Part shown: in pieces, positions 7,416 to 16,321 of the stretch
Position numbering within the stretch: position 1 is the first letter of the stretch
Layout of the letters: each line of letters opens with the position of its first letter
Assembly (NCBI GenBank): GCA_964498585.1
Contig: CAZCHH010000009.1
Location: 4,854-68,853 of the forward strand
Length of the DNA stretch: 64,000 nt
From: JAAYJM01 sp964498585
GTDB taxonomy: Bacteria > Bacteroidota > Ignavibacteria > Kapaibacteriales > UBA2268
Direction of reading: 5' to 3'
Position numbers and translations under genes: made by a program
The notes under the pieces: generated by a model
The model's database searches: none
Told to the model about the DNA's origin: nothing
The model's input: only the letters and a program-made list of their open reading frames with translations

Positions 7416-9797
7416 ATGAATAAAAAAATACTTTTTATGATAACATTGGTTTTCTTGTCTTTGAATCTTATTGCTCAAGAACCAAGTTGCAAATCTGACT
7501 TATCAAAGAAAAATACAGAATTTAAAGTTGTTGAATTCCAAAATAGTAAGAGATTTTTCGATAAATCTGCACTGGGAATAACAAACAGTAAAGATTTTTT
7601 CAGAGAATTAATTCCGTTTGGGCAGGCAGAAGTATATAACCCGGGAAAGTATAAGAGCAATTTTAAATTATCAGATTCGTTCCTTTCTGACGATAATATG
7701 TATTTAAATGATTCAGTTTTTCTCAAAAAATTATTGCCTGCAGGCCAAAATCTTGGAGTAAAAATTAAAGTAGCTACAAGAAAATTTGAAATCATTTCTC
7801 CTTATAATTTGACAGATGAAGCAAAAGCAGCTGTTCAAAAAGCCCCTAAATGGATTAGAAATGTGTTAGAAAGCACACTTTCTCAACTTTATCAAAATCG
7901 ACAAATTGAATTAGCAAATATTATCAATAATTCAAACGACCCGTATATTGATGAAATTGCTTATGCAATCGCTTATTCTTCAACCGTATATTTAAATGGT
8001 CCTTATTGCTATCCCCAACTATTTATCGATAATGCTCAAGACATATATTCTCATGACACACATCTAAATTACGTAGAAGTTGTTGATTATGGGACCTCTG
8101 ATACCGATGAAGATTATTATTCAACCTTAAAGTATTACAAAATTGACGCTGACAATAATAAAATTCAAATCGAAGTACCTAAAGAAATCTATTATGAATA
8201 TGTGGTTCATCCAAAAATTACCGATGAAATACCTGCATATATAGATGCACAAGCAGTTGAATACGGTTCTAACAATTCACATACGCTTAATATTACTGGC
8301 CCTGAAACAGGTAAATTTTGGAGAGATTACTTGTTTAATCATACAGAAGAAAGAATAGATGTATCGGGAACTTATTATCCTGTTTTAAAAGAAAGTATGA
8401 GTCAATGTGAGGTTTTGTGGGACGAAACAAACATTAAAAGCAGCGCTGTAAAAGAAATTACTAATTGGATAAATGATGTTATGGATTTTACTTCCGGAGT
8501 CGAAAGACCACATCAGCCAATTAGAATTTATTCTTTACATATAGGTCGTTGTGGAGAACACGAAGACTTAGCTGCTGCTGTTGCAAGAGCTTGTCTAATA
8601 CCTTGCAGAGGTATCGAAGCATATTCATCTGACCACGTCTGGAATGAATTTTGGGATGAACAATGGTGGCAATGGGAACCAGTAAATAATTCTTATAAAG
8701 ATTTTTATTGCTATTCTAAAGGTTGGAAAAAGAAATTTGGTTCAATATTTGCCCGAGAAAGCTCCGGTGCCGTTGTTTCTGTTACTGATAGTTATTGCGA
8801 AAACACATCACAGCTAACAATTTATGCGTTAGATGCTAACAATAAACCTATTGATGGTGCTTTAGTTCAAATAGCTGCTCAAGGAACGATTAAAAACCCA
8901 AACCCACAAGAACCAGACCCAATCATTTATGATACTTATGGAACTACTGATAATGAAGGAAAATGTGTTTTTGCTGTTGATAGTAATGTAAATTATTTTG
9001 CCAGAGTTGATTGCAGTATTGGAAGTAGTCCTTCAGCTTCAAATAGCGTAATTCCTTTAATGCAGAATACTCTACCAGATACTTCCTACCAATTTTTTAT
9101 TGGAATATCAAATTCAATGCCCAGAGCGAAATTTACAAATATCAATATTCCATCAGATACAACGGTTCTTTTTAGTTTGAAAGTTAATTACACTTTGCAT
9201 AATTCTTTAATAAAAAACTTTATGTATTTTGATGACCTTAATAATCAGCGGATTTATTCTAAAGGACCTGTCATTGAACCAAATATTTTTATAACTGATG
9301 AAGAAAATTTCAATAAAATGGTTAATAACACTGATTTTCAGGCAATTTCCAAAACAAATGAAGCAATTAGCAATTCATTTTCATTTAATATTAGCTCTGA
9401 AGAAAAAAACTGGTATTGCATCTTTAATAATGACAATATTCTAAACAACTACGCTTCTTTTAGTGCTTCATTTGCTTTATATTTATCTCCATTGCTCTCA
9501 GTTGAAAATAATAAAATTGAAGATAATTTTGAAATTTCTATTTTTCCAAATCCAGTAACAAATGAAGCTCAAATCACTTTTAATATACAAAATCGTAGTT
9601 TAGTGAATTTAGAAATTGTTAATTCAAATGGTTATGTTGTTAACAGTATAGTCAACACTCAATTAGAAAAAGGAGAATACAAATACAATTTCCAGTGCAA
9701 TGATATTAATATGAATAGCTTAAATTCCGGTATCTATTTATTGAGATTGACTAAAGATAATGCAGTAATTACTAAAAAGTTCATTATTTTAAATTAA
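7416..9797 (+). CDS. Secreted transglutaminase-like protein with T9SS type A sorting domain
   Basis: A 793-aa exported protein. It has a signal peptide (MNKKILFMITLVFLSLNLIAQ) and a long N-terminal region of unknown fold. A transglutaminase-like core follows at about 350-430, with Cys379 in GRCGEHEDLAAA and His407 in SSDHVWNEFW. Next come a carboxypeptidase-regulatory-like beta domain around 470-550 (ALDANNKPIDGALVQI...TDNEGKCVF) and a C-terminal sorting domain from about 705 (ISIFPNPVTNEAQITF ... GIYLLRL). In the core the third catalytic residue, usually Asp, appears as Glu in WQWEPVNN. GAGGT precedes the ATG at 7416. Family knowledge suggests protein cross-linking or cysteine peptidase activity outside the cell; the substrate is unknown. 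It stands alone on the plus strand between repeat-filled gaps. Confidence 0.85.
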   Translation: MNKKILFMITLVFLSLNLIAQEPSCKSDLSKKNTEFKVVEFQNSKRFFDKSALGITNSKDFFRELIPFGQAEVYNPGKYKSNFKLSDSFLSDDNMYLNDSVFLKKLLPAGQNLGVKIKVATRKFEIISPYNLTDEAKAAVQKAPKWIRNVLESTLSQLYQNRQIELANIINNSNDPYIDEIAYAIAYSSTVYLNGPYCYPQLFIDNAQDIYSHDTHLNYVEVVDYGTSDTDEDYYSTLKYYKIDADNNKIQIEVPKEIYYEYVVHPKITDEIPAYIDAQAVEYGSNNSHTLNITGPETGKFWRDYLFNHTEERIDVSGTYYPVLKESMSQCEVLWDETNIKSSAVKEITNWINDVMDFTSGVERPHQPIRIYSLHIGRCGEHEDLAAAVARACLIPCRGIEAYSSDHVWNEFWDEQWWQWEPVNNSYKDFYCYSKGWKKKFGSIFARESSGAVVSVTDSYCENTSQLTIYALDANNKPIDGALVQIAAQGTIKNPNPQEPDPIIYDTYGTTDNEGKCVFAVDSNVNYFARVDCSIGSSPSASNSVIPLMQNTLPDTSYQFFIGISNSMPRAKFTNINIPSDTTVLFSLKVNYTLHNSLIKNFMYFDDLNNQRIYSKGPVIEPNIFITDEENFNKMVNNTDFQAISKTNEAISNSFSFNISSEEKNWYCIFNNDNILNNYASFSASFALYLSPLLSVENNKIEDNFEISIFPNPVTNEAQITFNIQNRSLVNLEIVNSNGYVVNSIVNTQLEKGEYKYNFQCNDINMNSLNSGIYLLRLTKDNAVITKKFIILN

Positions 9798-9892
9798 GAT
9801 TTCAACTTTTTTGTTGTATTAAGTATATGTAATTTCATTTCCTATTTGAAATAATACATATAGTTGTATATAATAATTAATATTTTTCTGTC

Positions 9893-10400
9893 ATTCCAAA
9901 TCCCCAGATAAAGCAAATGCTTTATTATAATGGAGATGACAACATTAAATGTGTCATTCTGACGGATGTCAGAATCCATCTTATTATTATTCAACGCTAT
10001 TCAATTTTAGTTAATTCATTGAAGCATTTGGGCTTGCCCAAATGTATCGTGAGCAAGCACACTTGCTTTCCTAAGATGGATTCTGGCAGGCACCTGAATC
10101 CATCTTGGTTTTGTCTAATCAGAACGGACAAAGAGGCCATTAGTTGTTAGTAAAAATACTAATGAGTAACAACTAATGATAAAAAAACAAATCAACCATC
10201 GGGTTAACCCGATGGTTGATTATAATGATAGATTCTGACATCCTTACCATTGACATCTTTTTTTGTCGGTCATTCTGAAGCGTTGTGAAGAATCCAGAGA
10301 AAGTGGTTTAAAGGAAATATTCTGGATTCTTCGTTGTGTTCAGAATGACAGTGTTAAGTTATTTCATCTCCTTTTAAATAAAGTATCTGCTTCATTTTGG
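9893..10400. repeat. Cluster of interspersed inverted-repeat modules (families 1 and 3)
   Basis: This gap of about 600 bp contains repeats and no gene. 9905-9940 is the outer module (AAGCAAATGCTTTATTATAA, GGAGATGACA). 9952-9982 is a family 3 arm (CTGACGGATGTCAGAATCC), and related arms return at 10072-10106 and 10231-10243. 10021-10046 holds the palindrome CATTTGGGCTTGCCCAAATG. 10269-10349 is a family 1 stem-loop followed by an inverted outer module to about 10400. Several elements seem to have inserted into each other. Confidence 0.75.
10191..10220. repeat. Perfect 30-bp palindrome
   Basis: ATCAACCATCGGGTT (10191-10205) is followed with no loop by its exact reverse complement (10206-10220). 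A near copy with one mismatch is at 58302-58331. Confidence 0.9.
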
Positions 10401-10424
10401 AGTTCGAGCAGTTTTATCAAAAAA

Positions 10425-10787
10425 CTAATTCTTTACTAGGTTATTCTTTTCCCAAGTAAACTGGTAAGTTGTCCTAGAGCTATCAGAACAAACAATGATG
10501 TATTTAATACTCATTGGAGCTATAATTTGTGCTTCTGATGTTTGGAATTTCACTTTTTTATCAACTTCAACTCTTTTCAAAATCAATTCCTTTGCTGCAC
10601 TATCAGAAATAAAACCATCTACACGAATTGTGTATCTTTTACCATAAATTGTTCCATCGCCAAAAATAGTTGAGTCTAACTTGGCAATTTCACCACTGCC
10701 TTTTTCTTTATTAGGGCCTTCTTTTTCAGAACAGGAAACGATAACTATGCTAAAACAAGCAATTAGAATTAGTAATAAATTTTTCAT
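10425..10787 (-). CDS. Small hypothetical lipoprotein
   Basis: 120-aa exported protein. A hydrophobic signal ends in the lipobox IVSC, with the lipidated Cys at 19 followed by Ser and a charged linker (EKEGPNKEKGSGE), so it is probably envelope-anchored. The mature part (about 85 aa) has alternating beta-strand character and no motif I recognise. It lies downstream of recQ on the same strand with a 72-bp gap. Confidence 0.7.
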   Translation of the reverse strand: MKNLLLILIACFSIVIVSCSEKEGPNKEKGSGEIAKLDSTIFGDGTIYGKRYTIRVDGFISDSAAKELILKRVEVDKKVKFQTSEAQIIAPMSIKYIIVCSDSSRTTYQFTWEKNNLVKN

Positions 10788-10859
10788 AGCAATTATTTTT
10801 TAATTAATAATAAAATTTTGAACTAAATTACAATAGAATTTGTTTTTATACAAGAAAAA

Positions 10860-12575
10860 TTATCTGCAGCTTGAGCAACGCCCACATACAGATTGGTATT
10901 CGTCATCTTCAAAGTAGTCTAAAATAAAATTTCTCTTGCATTTGTCAGTAGATGCGTATTCAAATACAAGATTCGCTTTTTCGTAAGCCCTGTCCCTACG
11001 TCTTTTTATATCTTTAAAATCAACAGGTATTTCGTTGTCTTTTCTTCTTTTATCTAACAAAATAATTCCCGGCGGAGTGGGCATTGTAAAATCAATTAAT
11101 CCACTTAATTTGAATGAATTTAGAGCTGTTATAAATTCGTCATAATGAAAAAAATATTTCTTTAAAAAGTAGTTAATATTAAATTCAACCGGTCGATTGA
11201 ATGCCGATGACGAAATTGAACGCAGTATTGCTTCCAAAATCTTTTTACGCTGCCCTGTAATGTTTGTGTAATATTCTAAAAACCTTTCGCGTGAACTGTT
11301 TAGTCTTATCATTGAAGGAACAAATTTTACATTCTCAGTAATAATTTTTGCTTTATCAAGAAATTTTAAGATGGATTGGCAGGAATATATCGGAATTTTG
11401 GATAAATTTGAGATTTGCTCTACTGAAAGAGTTATTGGCAAAGATGACATTTCATTAATTTTTACATTATGAACATCATAAAGAGCATTATAAACACAGA
11501 CGAATTCATTGAAAAACGGATAGTTTGAATTAATAAAAAAGTCTTGCAAATAAGTATCATTATCGTTATAAAACAAATAGCAGTAAGCTCCTTTTCCATC
11601 GCGACCGGCACGTCCTGCCTCCTGATAGTATGCTTCGAGCGTTTGCGGCAAATCTGTATGAATGACATTGCGGACATTTGCTTTATCAATGCCCATTCCA
11701 AAGGCATTTGTAGCAATAATCACAGAACTTTCCTTATTCAAAAAAGCTTCCTGTGTTTTCTTGCGCGTTTTGTCTTCCAGCCCGGCATGATAAATCAAAA
11801 CATCGTGCCGCATCTCCTGAAGCAATGAGCCGTATTCTTCTACTTTCTTTCTTGTTCCACAATAAATTATTGTTGAACCACTCTTCGTTTTGTCAAGAAC
11901 ACGGGAAATGCTGTTTTCTTTCTTATAAATCACTTCCTTTGTAATATAGTGCAGATTTGGTCGGTCGAAACCACGTATGAATTTCTTTACATTCTTTATT
12001 TTTAGCGATTTTATTATATCATTCTGGACTTCTGGGGTAGCAGTTGCGGTAAGGGCAATAATTGGTATTTGGGGCAGTTCTTCCAATGTCCTTGAAATAA
12101 GCAGATAAGAAGGGCGGAAATCGTGTCCCCATTCTGATATACAGTGGGCTTCGTCAATTGCGAGAAAAGAAATACGAATGAGTTTTAAAGCTTCGATAAA
12201 ACGATTGCTGTCAAGTCGTTCCGGCGCTATATAAACAATTTTGTAGTTTCCTTCAATCATTTCGTTTATACGAAAATTCATCTGCTCAAGCTCAATGGAA
12301 CTGTTAATAAAAGTTGCAGGAATGTCAATTTTATTTAAGGTATCTACCTGGTCTTTCATCAATGCAATTAATGGGGAAATCACTATTGCGGTTCCTTCGG
12401 AAATAATTGCTGGGAGTTGGTAGCAAAGCGATTTTCCGCCACCGGTTGGCATTACTACAAGCGTGTTCTTTCCTTCTAATATCGTTTGAACAATTTCGTC
12501 CTGCCCTTTGCGAAAGCAATCGTGTCCAAAGTTTTCCTTTAATTTTCTATTCAATAATTCAATGCTATACTTCAT
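10860..12575 (-). CDS. recQ: RecQ-family ATP-dependent DNA helicase
   Basis: 3'-5' superfamily II DNA helicase for recombination and fork repair. Walker A is MPTGGGKSLCYQLPA with Lys48. The DEAH box at 141-144 runs into the RecQ aromatic-rich loop DEAHCISEWGHDFRPSY. Motif VI is around YYQEAGRAGRDG. The C-terminus carries the RecQ zinc site, ending in CKRNFIL...VCGRCSSC. At 571 aa it is shorter than E. coli RecQ and stops right after the zinc-binding region, so the HRDC and probably the full winged-helix domain are absent. This short form is known among Bacteroidota RecQ-like proteins. It is divergent from the plus-strand CotH gene at 12700 with 124 bp between them. Confidence 0.93.
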   Translation of the reverse strand: MKYSIELLNRKLKENFGHDCFRKGQDEIVQTILEGKNTLVVMPTGGGKSLCYQLPAIISEGTAIVISPLIALMKDQVDTLNKIDIPATFINSSIELEQMNFRINEMIEGNYKIVYIAPERLDSNRFIEALKLIRISFLAIDEAHCISEWGHDFRPSYLLISRTLEELPQIPIIALTATATPEVQNDIIKSLKIKNVKKFIRGFDRPNLHYITKEVIYKKENSISRVLDKTKSGSTIIYCGTRKKVEEYGSLLQEMRHDVLIYHAGLEDKTRKKTQEAFLNKESSVIIATNAFGMGIDKANVRNVIHTDLPQTLEAYYQEAGRAGRDGKGAYCYLFYNDNDTYLQDFFINSNYPFFNEFVCVYNALYDVHNVKINEMSSLPITLSVEQISNLSKIPIYSCQSILKFLDKAKIITENVKFVPSMIRLNSSRERFLEYYTNITGQRKKILEAILRSISSSAFNRPVEFNINYFLKKYFFHYDEFITALNSFKLSGLIDFTMPTPPGIILLDKRRKDNEIPVDFKDIKRRRDRAYEKANLVFEYASTDKCKRNFILDYFEDDEYQSVCGRCSSCR

Positions 12576-12699
12576 AAATGCAAAATTACGAAAGATAGAG
12601 TTTAAAAAATTTTTAATTTTTAATTTTTTTTTGAGATAAAATTCAAAAAAATGTGTTTTTATAATTAGAGTATGTTACAAAATAAAAAAACTTTTTATA

Positions 12700-15600
12700 A
12701 TGAGATATTTCATATTTATTCTTTTCTTTGTTTTTTCAAACATTTTATTAGCAAATAACTCTATTGTTATCAATGAAGTATGTGCATCAAATGACAAATC
12801 TTTGCTTGATGAAGATTACGAAGCAAGCGATTGGCTCGAGCTTTATAATACAACAGATTCTTCAATAAATTTAAAAGAATGGAGAATTTACGACAAAAAC
12901 GATTTTTCAAACGCATGGATTTTACCAGATACAGTAATTGAAGCAAAAAGCTATTTGATTTTATTTGCTTCTGGCAAAGACCGGGTAAGCAGTGGATATT
13001 ATAGAATTGAAGCTGGTGGAACAGGAGCAGTAGAATGGGCATATTGCGATTATTTTCGTTATCATTATCTAAAAGTAGCAGGTGATTTTGATATATCTGT
13101 TAAGATCCCTTATTTAGTTTCTGATTTCCTATTTTCTATAGCAGGTTTAATGATTAGAGATTCATTAACTTTATCTTCGAACTATATTGGAATGTATTCT
13201 CAGCTACAAAGACGTGGCTCTTATTTTTGCATATTTCGACAAGATACTTCAATAATTCCTTCTTTAGTTCATGCATATAAAGAAGTAGAATATCCTGATG
13301 TAAATGTAAGGATTTCACGAAGAAATGATACGGTAACAACATATTACTGGTATAAAGATTTTCAGGATTGGCTAATAATGGGACAGTTTTTTAATCAAAA
13401 CCAAGACAGTGTTTATCTTGGAATTACTCTAACAGGTGCATTAAAAGATTCAATTCCTATAGCATATTTTTCAGATTTAGTGCTAGATGGTGATACTATT
13501 AGTCTTGATAAATTATCAGTATTTGATAATACGACTTATAATAATTCAAGTTTTTATTTTAATGAATTGCATACAAATTTTGAATTAAGTAAAGATGGTG
13601 AGAAGATTTTTCTTTGGGATAGAAATGGTAAACTAAAAGATGAATTTGAAGTTCCTAAATTAGCAACTGATGTTAGTTTTGGAAGATTTTCAGATGGCAA
13701 AGCAAGAAAAATGTACTTTTTTCCGGCAACTCCAGAAAAAACCAACCAAAATGAGCTTAAAAAAATTCTCAACGAACCGATATTTTCAGTAGTTGGAGGA
13801 TTATTTAGTAAGGCTTTAAATTTAACATTTACTTGTGAAGAAGAAAATGCAAATATTTTCTATACATTAGATTGCTCTGAACCAACAGAAAACTCTATAC
13901 TATACTTAGGAGAAAGCATATTAATTGATAGCACCATTGTTATAAGAGCTAGAATTTTTAAAGATAATTGCTATCCGAGCAGAATAGTATCTAATTCATA
14001 TATTTTTGACAACCCTGATGGAATTCCTATTGTGTCTATTGTTGCTTCTCCGTTGAGTTTAAATGATTCGATAAACGGTATCTTTTCACCAATTAATATT
14101 TTAAAAAATATTGAGATTCCAGTTAGTTTTACATACTGGGATGTTGATCCAAAACAAAATTATAAAAGTGAGATTGGAATAAGAATTCATGGTAATTATG
14201 CACGAACACTTCCGCAGAAAGCTTTAAGATTGATATCAAGAAGTAAATATGAAAACAGTGAATTTGAATTTAATTTTTTTGGAGAACAATCACTAAAAAA
14301 ATATAAAAAATTTGTGCTGCATAATAGTTCAAATGATTGGCAAAAAACATTAATAAGAAATGATTTCTCTACTATTTTGTCAAAAAAGATTTTATATAAA
14401 GAAACACCAAATTCTAAACTTGTTATAACATACTTAAATGGAGATTATTATGGTATAATGCATCTTATGGAAAGAATTGATGAAGACTATTTATCAGTAG
14501 CTTTTGATGTTGACGAGAAAAAAATCAATTATTTAAGAGATTATAATTTAATTAAAGCAGGAACCGGTATTGATTACCTTTCAATGTATAACAAAATAAT
14601 GCAAATGGATATGGATAACGATTCGTCTTATAATGAAATTTCAAAGCTTATTGATATTGATAATTTTATTGATTATACATTTTTAGAGAATTTCTGTGTC
14701 AATTTAGATTGGCCATATAAAAATATTAAATACTGGAATTCTTCTGAAATTGATTCAAAATGGAGATGGTTATGGGACGATATGGATTTATGCTTTGGAA
14801 ACTGGGGATTTTATCATACAGATATAATTAAACAAATGTGCATTTATGATAGCTCTTATTTTTCTTTATTTTTCCAAAAATTAATCAAAAATAAAACACT
14901 TACTTTAAAACTTATAAATAGATGGGCTGATTTATTAAATTCTTCTTTTCATGAATATGAAACAGTGCCTATTTGGGATAGTTTAGTAAATAATATTCGT
15001 CCATTTATCTCAAGACATCATGAATTATGGGACAGTTCTGCAATTGATTGGGAAGATGAAACTATTGTAGTTACAAAATTTTTAAAAAGGCGCCCTGCTG
15101 CATTAAGGTCACAATTGTTATATAATTTCAATTTAAAAGATTCATTGATTTTAAGCATTGATTCAGATAATAAATATAATAAGTACATTAGAATTAACTC
15201 TCTTTCATTAAAAGAATTTCCCTGGACAGGTATCTATTTCCAGGGCATTCCAATTACTCTTGAAGCAGTGCCGAAGCCCGGATATGAGTTTGTTAGCTGG
15301 GGAAATGAATTACTGCCAGACACCTGCTTCCTCGAAATTGCTTTCGATACCTCGGAAGTTGTTTTAAATCCTATATTTAGACAAAAAGGAAATGACGACC
15401 GGACAATTATTTTCAATGAAATTATGTATAAAAGTTCAGATGATTTAAATTGTGGCGACTGGGTTGAACTTTATAATATTTCTGATAAAACTGTTGATAT
15501 TTCGAACTGGATTTTCAAAGATGATGACGATGAGCATATCTTTATAATTCCTCAAGAGACTACCTTAAAATCAGAAGAATATCTTGTTTTATGTGAGAAC

Positions 15601-16173
15601 GAAGAAGAGTTTTCAAATACTTATCCTAATGTATTGAATTATATAGGAAATTTCGACTTTGGACTTGGGCGTCCAGACATTATTCGATTGTTCGATTCAG
15701 ATAACAAACTAATTGATTCTGTTGCTTATTCAAATGCTGCACCTTGGGACGCAAATGCCGATGGCACCGGTTACAGTTTAGAACTGAATAAATTCAATAT
15801 TGACAATAATAATCCACTTAACTGGTATGCTTCATTAGTAAATGGAGGCACTCCGGGCGAATTAAATTCTGAATACGTATCAGTCGAAGAAATAGAAACG
15901 GAAAACGGAATATATTTTAAATGTTATCCAAATCCTTTAAGTGATTATTCTGTAATAGAGTATGCAGTTCCATTCAACACAAATATTTCAATTAATATTC
16001 ATAATTTACTTGGAAATAAAATCTATGAAATATATTCTGGGTTGGCTGAAAAAAACAGGATTCATTTTTCAACTGAATCACTTGCAAAAGGAGTATATTT
16101 TATTAAATTTGAAGCTGTAATTGAAAATAAAAAAGCAGTGAAGGTATTGCAGGTTGTAAAAGGAGAGTTCTAA
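12700..16173 (+). CDS. Secreted CotH-kinase protein with two lamin-tail domains and T9SS sorting domain
   Basis: A 1157-aa exported protein. Order: signal peptide (1-18); lamin-tail domain at about 22-110 (IVINEVCASND...DWLELYN); a beta-rich insert; a chitobiase-type C-terminal domain near 385-430 (NIFYTLDCSEPTENS); CotH kinase domain about 475-800 (IRIHGNYARTLPQKALRL, GDYYGIMHLMERID, WRWLWDDMDLCFG); a second lamin-tail domain about 905-1045 (IIFNEIMYKSS, DWVELYN); and a type A sorting domain from about 1070 (CYPNPLSDYSVIEY ... GVYFIKF). CotH proteins are atypical secreted kinases (spore coat in Bacillus), and in T9SS bacteria this architecture is frequent but uncharacterised. No clear Shine-Dalgarno is visible, which is common in Bacteroidota. 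Confidence 0.88.
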   Translation: MRYFIFILFFVFSNILLANNSIVINEVCASNDKSLLDEDYEASDWLELYNTTDSSINLKEWRIYDKNDFSNAWILPDTVIEAKSYLILFASGKDRVSSGYYRIEAGGTGAVEWAYCDYFRYHYLKVAGDFDISVKIPYLVSDFLFSIAGLMIRDSLTLSSNYIGMYSQLQRRGSYFCIFRQDTSIIPSLVHAYKEVEYPDVNVRISRRNDTVTTYYWYKDFQDWLIMGQFFNQNQDSVYLGITLTGALKDSIPIAYFSDLVLDGDTISLDKLSVFDNTTYNNSSFYFNELHTNFELSKDGEKIFLWDRNGKLKDEFEVPKLATDVSFGRFSDGKARKMYFFPATPEKTNQNELKKILNEPIFSVVGGLFSKALNLTFTCEEENANIFYTLDCSEPTENSILYLGESILIDSTIVIRARIFKDNCYPSRIVSNSYIFDNPDGIPIVSIVASPLSLNDSINGIFSPINILKNIEIPVSFTYWDVDPKQNYKSEIGIRIHGNYARTLPQKALRLISRSKYENSEFEFNFFGEQSLKKYKKFVLHNSSNDWQKTLIRNDFSTILSKKILYKETPNSKLVITYLNGDYYGIMHLMERIDEDYLSVAFDVDEKKINYLRDYNLIKAGTGIDYLSMYNKIMQMDMDNDSSYNEISKLIDIDNFIDYTFLENFCVNLDWPYKNIKYWNSSEIDSKWRWLWDDMDLCFGNWGFYHTDIIKQMCIYDSSYFSLFFQKLIKNKTLTLKLINRWADLLNSSFHEYETVPIWDSLVNNIRPFISRHHELWDSSAIDWEDETIVVTKFLKRRPAALRSQLLYNFNLKDSLILSIDSDNKYNKYIRINSLSLKEFPWTGIYFQGIPITLEAVPKPGYEFVSWGNELLPDTCFLEIAFDTSEVVLNPIFRQKGNDDRTIIFNEIMYKSSDDLNCGDWVELYNISDKTVDISNWIFKDDDDEHIFIIPQETTLKSEEYLVLCENEEEFSNTYPNVLNYIGNFDFGLGRPDIIRLFDSDNKLIDSVAYSNAAPWDANADGTGYSLELNKFNIDNNNPLNWYASLVNGGTPGELNSEYVSVEEIETENGIYFKCYPNPLSDYSVIEYAVPFNTNISINIHNLLGNKIYEIYSGLAEKNRIHFSTESLAKGVYFIKFEAVIENKKAVKVLQVVKGEF

Positions 16174-16192
16174 AAATTTGAAATTGTCTGTT

Positions 16193-16266
16193 ATTCCGAA
16201 ACGAAGTGAAGAATCTCAAGTATCGTGGTAGCAAGGATTTGTGAGATTCTTCACTTCGTTTCGGAT
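16193..16266. repeat. Interspersed inverted-repeat element, family 2
   Basis: Arms 16193-16218 and 16242-16266 (CGAAACGAAGTGAAGAATCT against its complement) lie just after the CotH gene stop. The loop carries AAGTATCGTGGTAGCAAGGA, nearly identical to the copy at 2041-2115. Confidence 0.9.
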
Positions 16267-16275
16267 TGACAGCCC

Positions 16276-16311
16276 CCAGTCATACGAACAACTTGTTGCT
16301 CGTATGACTGG
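16276..16311. repeat. Hairpin with CCAGTCATACGA arms
   Basis: CCAGTCATACGA (16276-16287) pairs with TCGTATGACTGG (16300-16311). It lies between the convergent ends of the CotH and flotillin genes and could help termination, but there is no T tract. Related arms (CAGTCATACTATCA) occur at 54207-54281. Confidence 0.7.
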
Positions 16312-16321
16312 AACAAAGAAA

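Noticed and set aside
9917..10150. Open frame inside the 9.9-10.4 kb gap
   Set aside because: It lies entirely in interspersed inverted-repeat modules that recur elsewhere in the window in other frames.
10395..10420. tRNA T-loop-like string (GGAGTTCGAGCAG)
   Set aside because: No acceptor, D or anticodon stems can be built around it; no tRNA was found elsewhere in the window.
16276..16311. Rho-independent terminator between the CotH and flotillin genes
   Set aside because: The hairpin is strong but lacks a T run on either side, so it is listed as a repeat hairpin only.
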